Shown: in pieces, positions 52,110 through 52,246 of the stretch
Layout of the letters: each line of letters opens with the position of its first letter
How positions within the stretch are numbered: position 1 is the first letter of the stretch
Assembly (NCBI GenBank): GCA_934351445.1
Contig: CAKRIZ010000010.1
Span: forward strand, 1 to 52,246
Source of the DNA: an uncultured Eubacterium sp.
Lineage (GTDB): Bacteria; Bacillota; Clostridia; Lachnospirales; Lachnospiraceae
DNA: 52,246 nucleotides
Reading direction: 5' to 3'
Translations under genes and position numbers: made by a program
Notes under the pieces: model-generated
Told to the model about the DNA's origin: nothing
The model's input: only the letters and a program-made list of their open reading frames with translations
Database searches by the model: none

Positions 52110-52246
52110 GTTATGCAGAGCGTTCGTAAAAATTCCATAACAGATTCAACTATGCCGACAATGCATTTTTTTTGTGCATGTTGTATAATAGCTATATAAG
52201 AATTAGGTAAATGTATACGAAATATCAGGGCAAAAGACTGTTACAT
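52084..52246 (+). repeat. Direct repeat B, cut by the window end
   Basis: This is the second copy of the repeat at 50547-50712, running to the last base. It predicts another cassette member immediately outside the window. Confidence 0.85.

Overview
The window looks like chromosome of a flagellated, low-to-mid GC Clostridia, most likely a gut-type Lachnospiraceae. The support is indirect: AddAB instead of RecBCD, a CIRCE/HrcA-type heat-shock operator, a T-box leader, Gram-positive LexA boxes, an SLH-domain surface protein, CsrA next to flagellin, and the Gram-positive exosortase XrtG set. There are no rRNA or tRNA genes, no CRISPR array and no complete insertion sequence. Species cannot be fixed from this sequence alone.

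Layout. 1-5.9 kb: a MATE efflux pump and a 1376-residue secreted surface protein. 5.9-8.1 kb (minus): a CstA-type transporter under a T-box leader whose specifier reads as serine UCC. 8.2-16.0 kb: a compact overlapping operon with a Firmicu-CTERM-type surface protein, exosortase XrtG, a GT2 glycosyltransferase with an unusual C-terminal sensor-like extension, a 6-pyruvoyl-tetrahydropterin-synthase-like protein and a large polytopic membrane protein. 16.0-18.1 kb: three consecutive HAD phosphatases. 18.2-21.0 kb: an ECF sigma factor and a membrane-anchored beta-propeller protein that is probably its anti-sigma factor. 21.3-26.8 kb: an SLH protein, then a MacAB-like adaptor/ATPase/permease set. 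26.8-34.5 kb: addB-addA-maf. 34.5-37.4 kb: a small unknown protein, an FAD-dependent protein with a cysteine cluster, and a PPIC-type lipoprotein.

37.4-42.1 kb (minus): htpG, with CIRCE, a promoter and a long multi-hairpin leader; then a two-gene DNA-repair unit (DUF4130-type protein plus radical SAM protein) behind a promoter that overlaps two LexA-type boxes. 42.2-46.2 kb: a heterodimeric ABC exporter. 46.3-47.2 kb (minus): a CDF cation transporter. 47.4-48.2 kb: a catalytic-domain-only tyrosine recombinase lying between two inverted 26-bp sites. 48.2-50.5 kb: csrA and a large flagellin whose leader carries two candidate CsrA sites. 50.5-52.2 kb: a PD-(D/E)XK (Rpn-type) nuclease cassette bounded by near-identical direct repeats of about 165 bp; the second repeat runs off the window end.

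The most notable signals are the XrtG/Firmicu-CTERM operon (predicted by family only, protein processing in Gram-positives unproven), a 64-bp nearly identical structured element in front of two different cell-surface genes, the recombinase flanked by inverted sites immediately upstream of csrA-flagellin, the SOS-type control of the radical SAM pair, and the seryl T-box on cstA.
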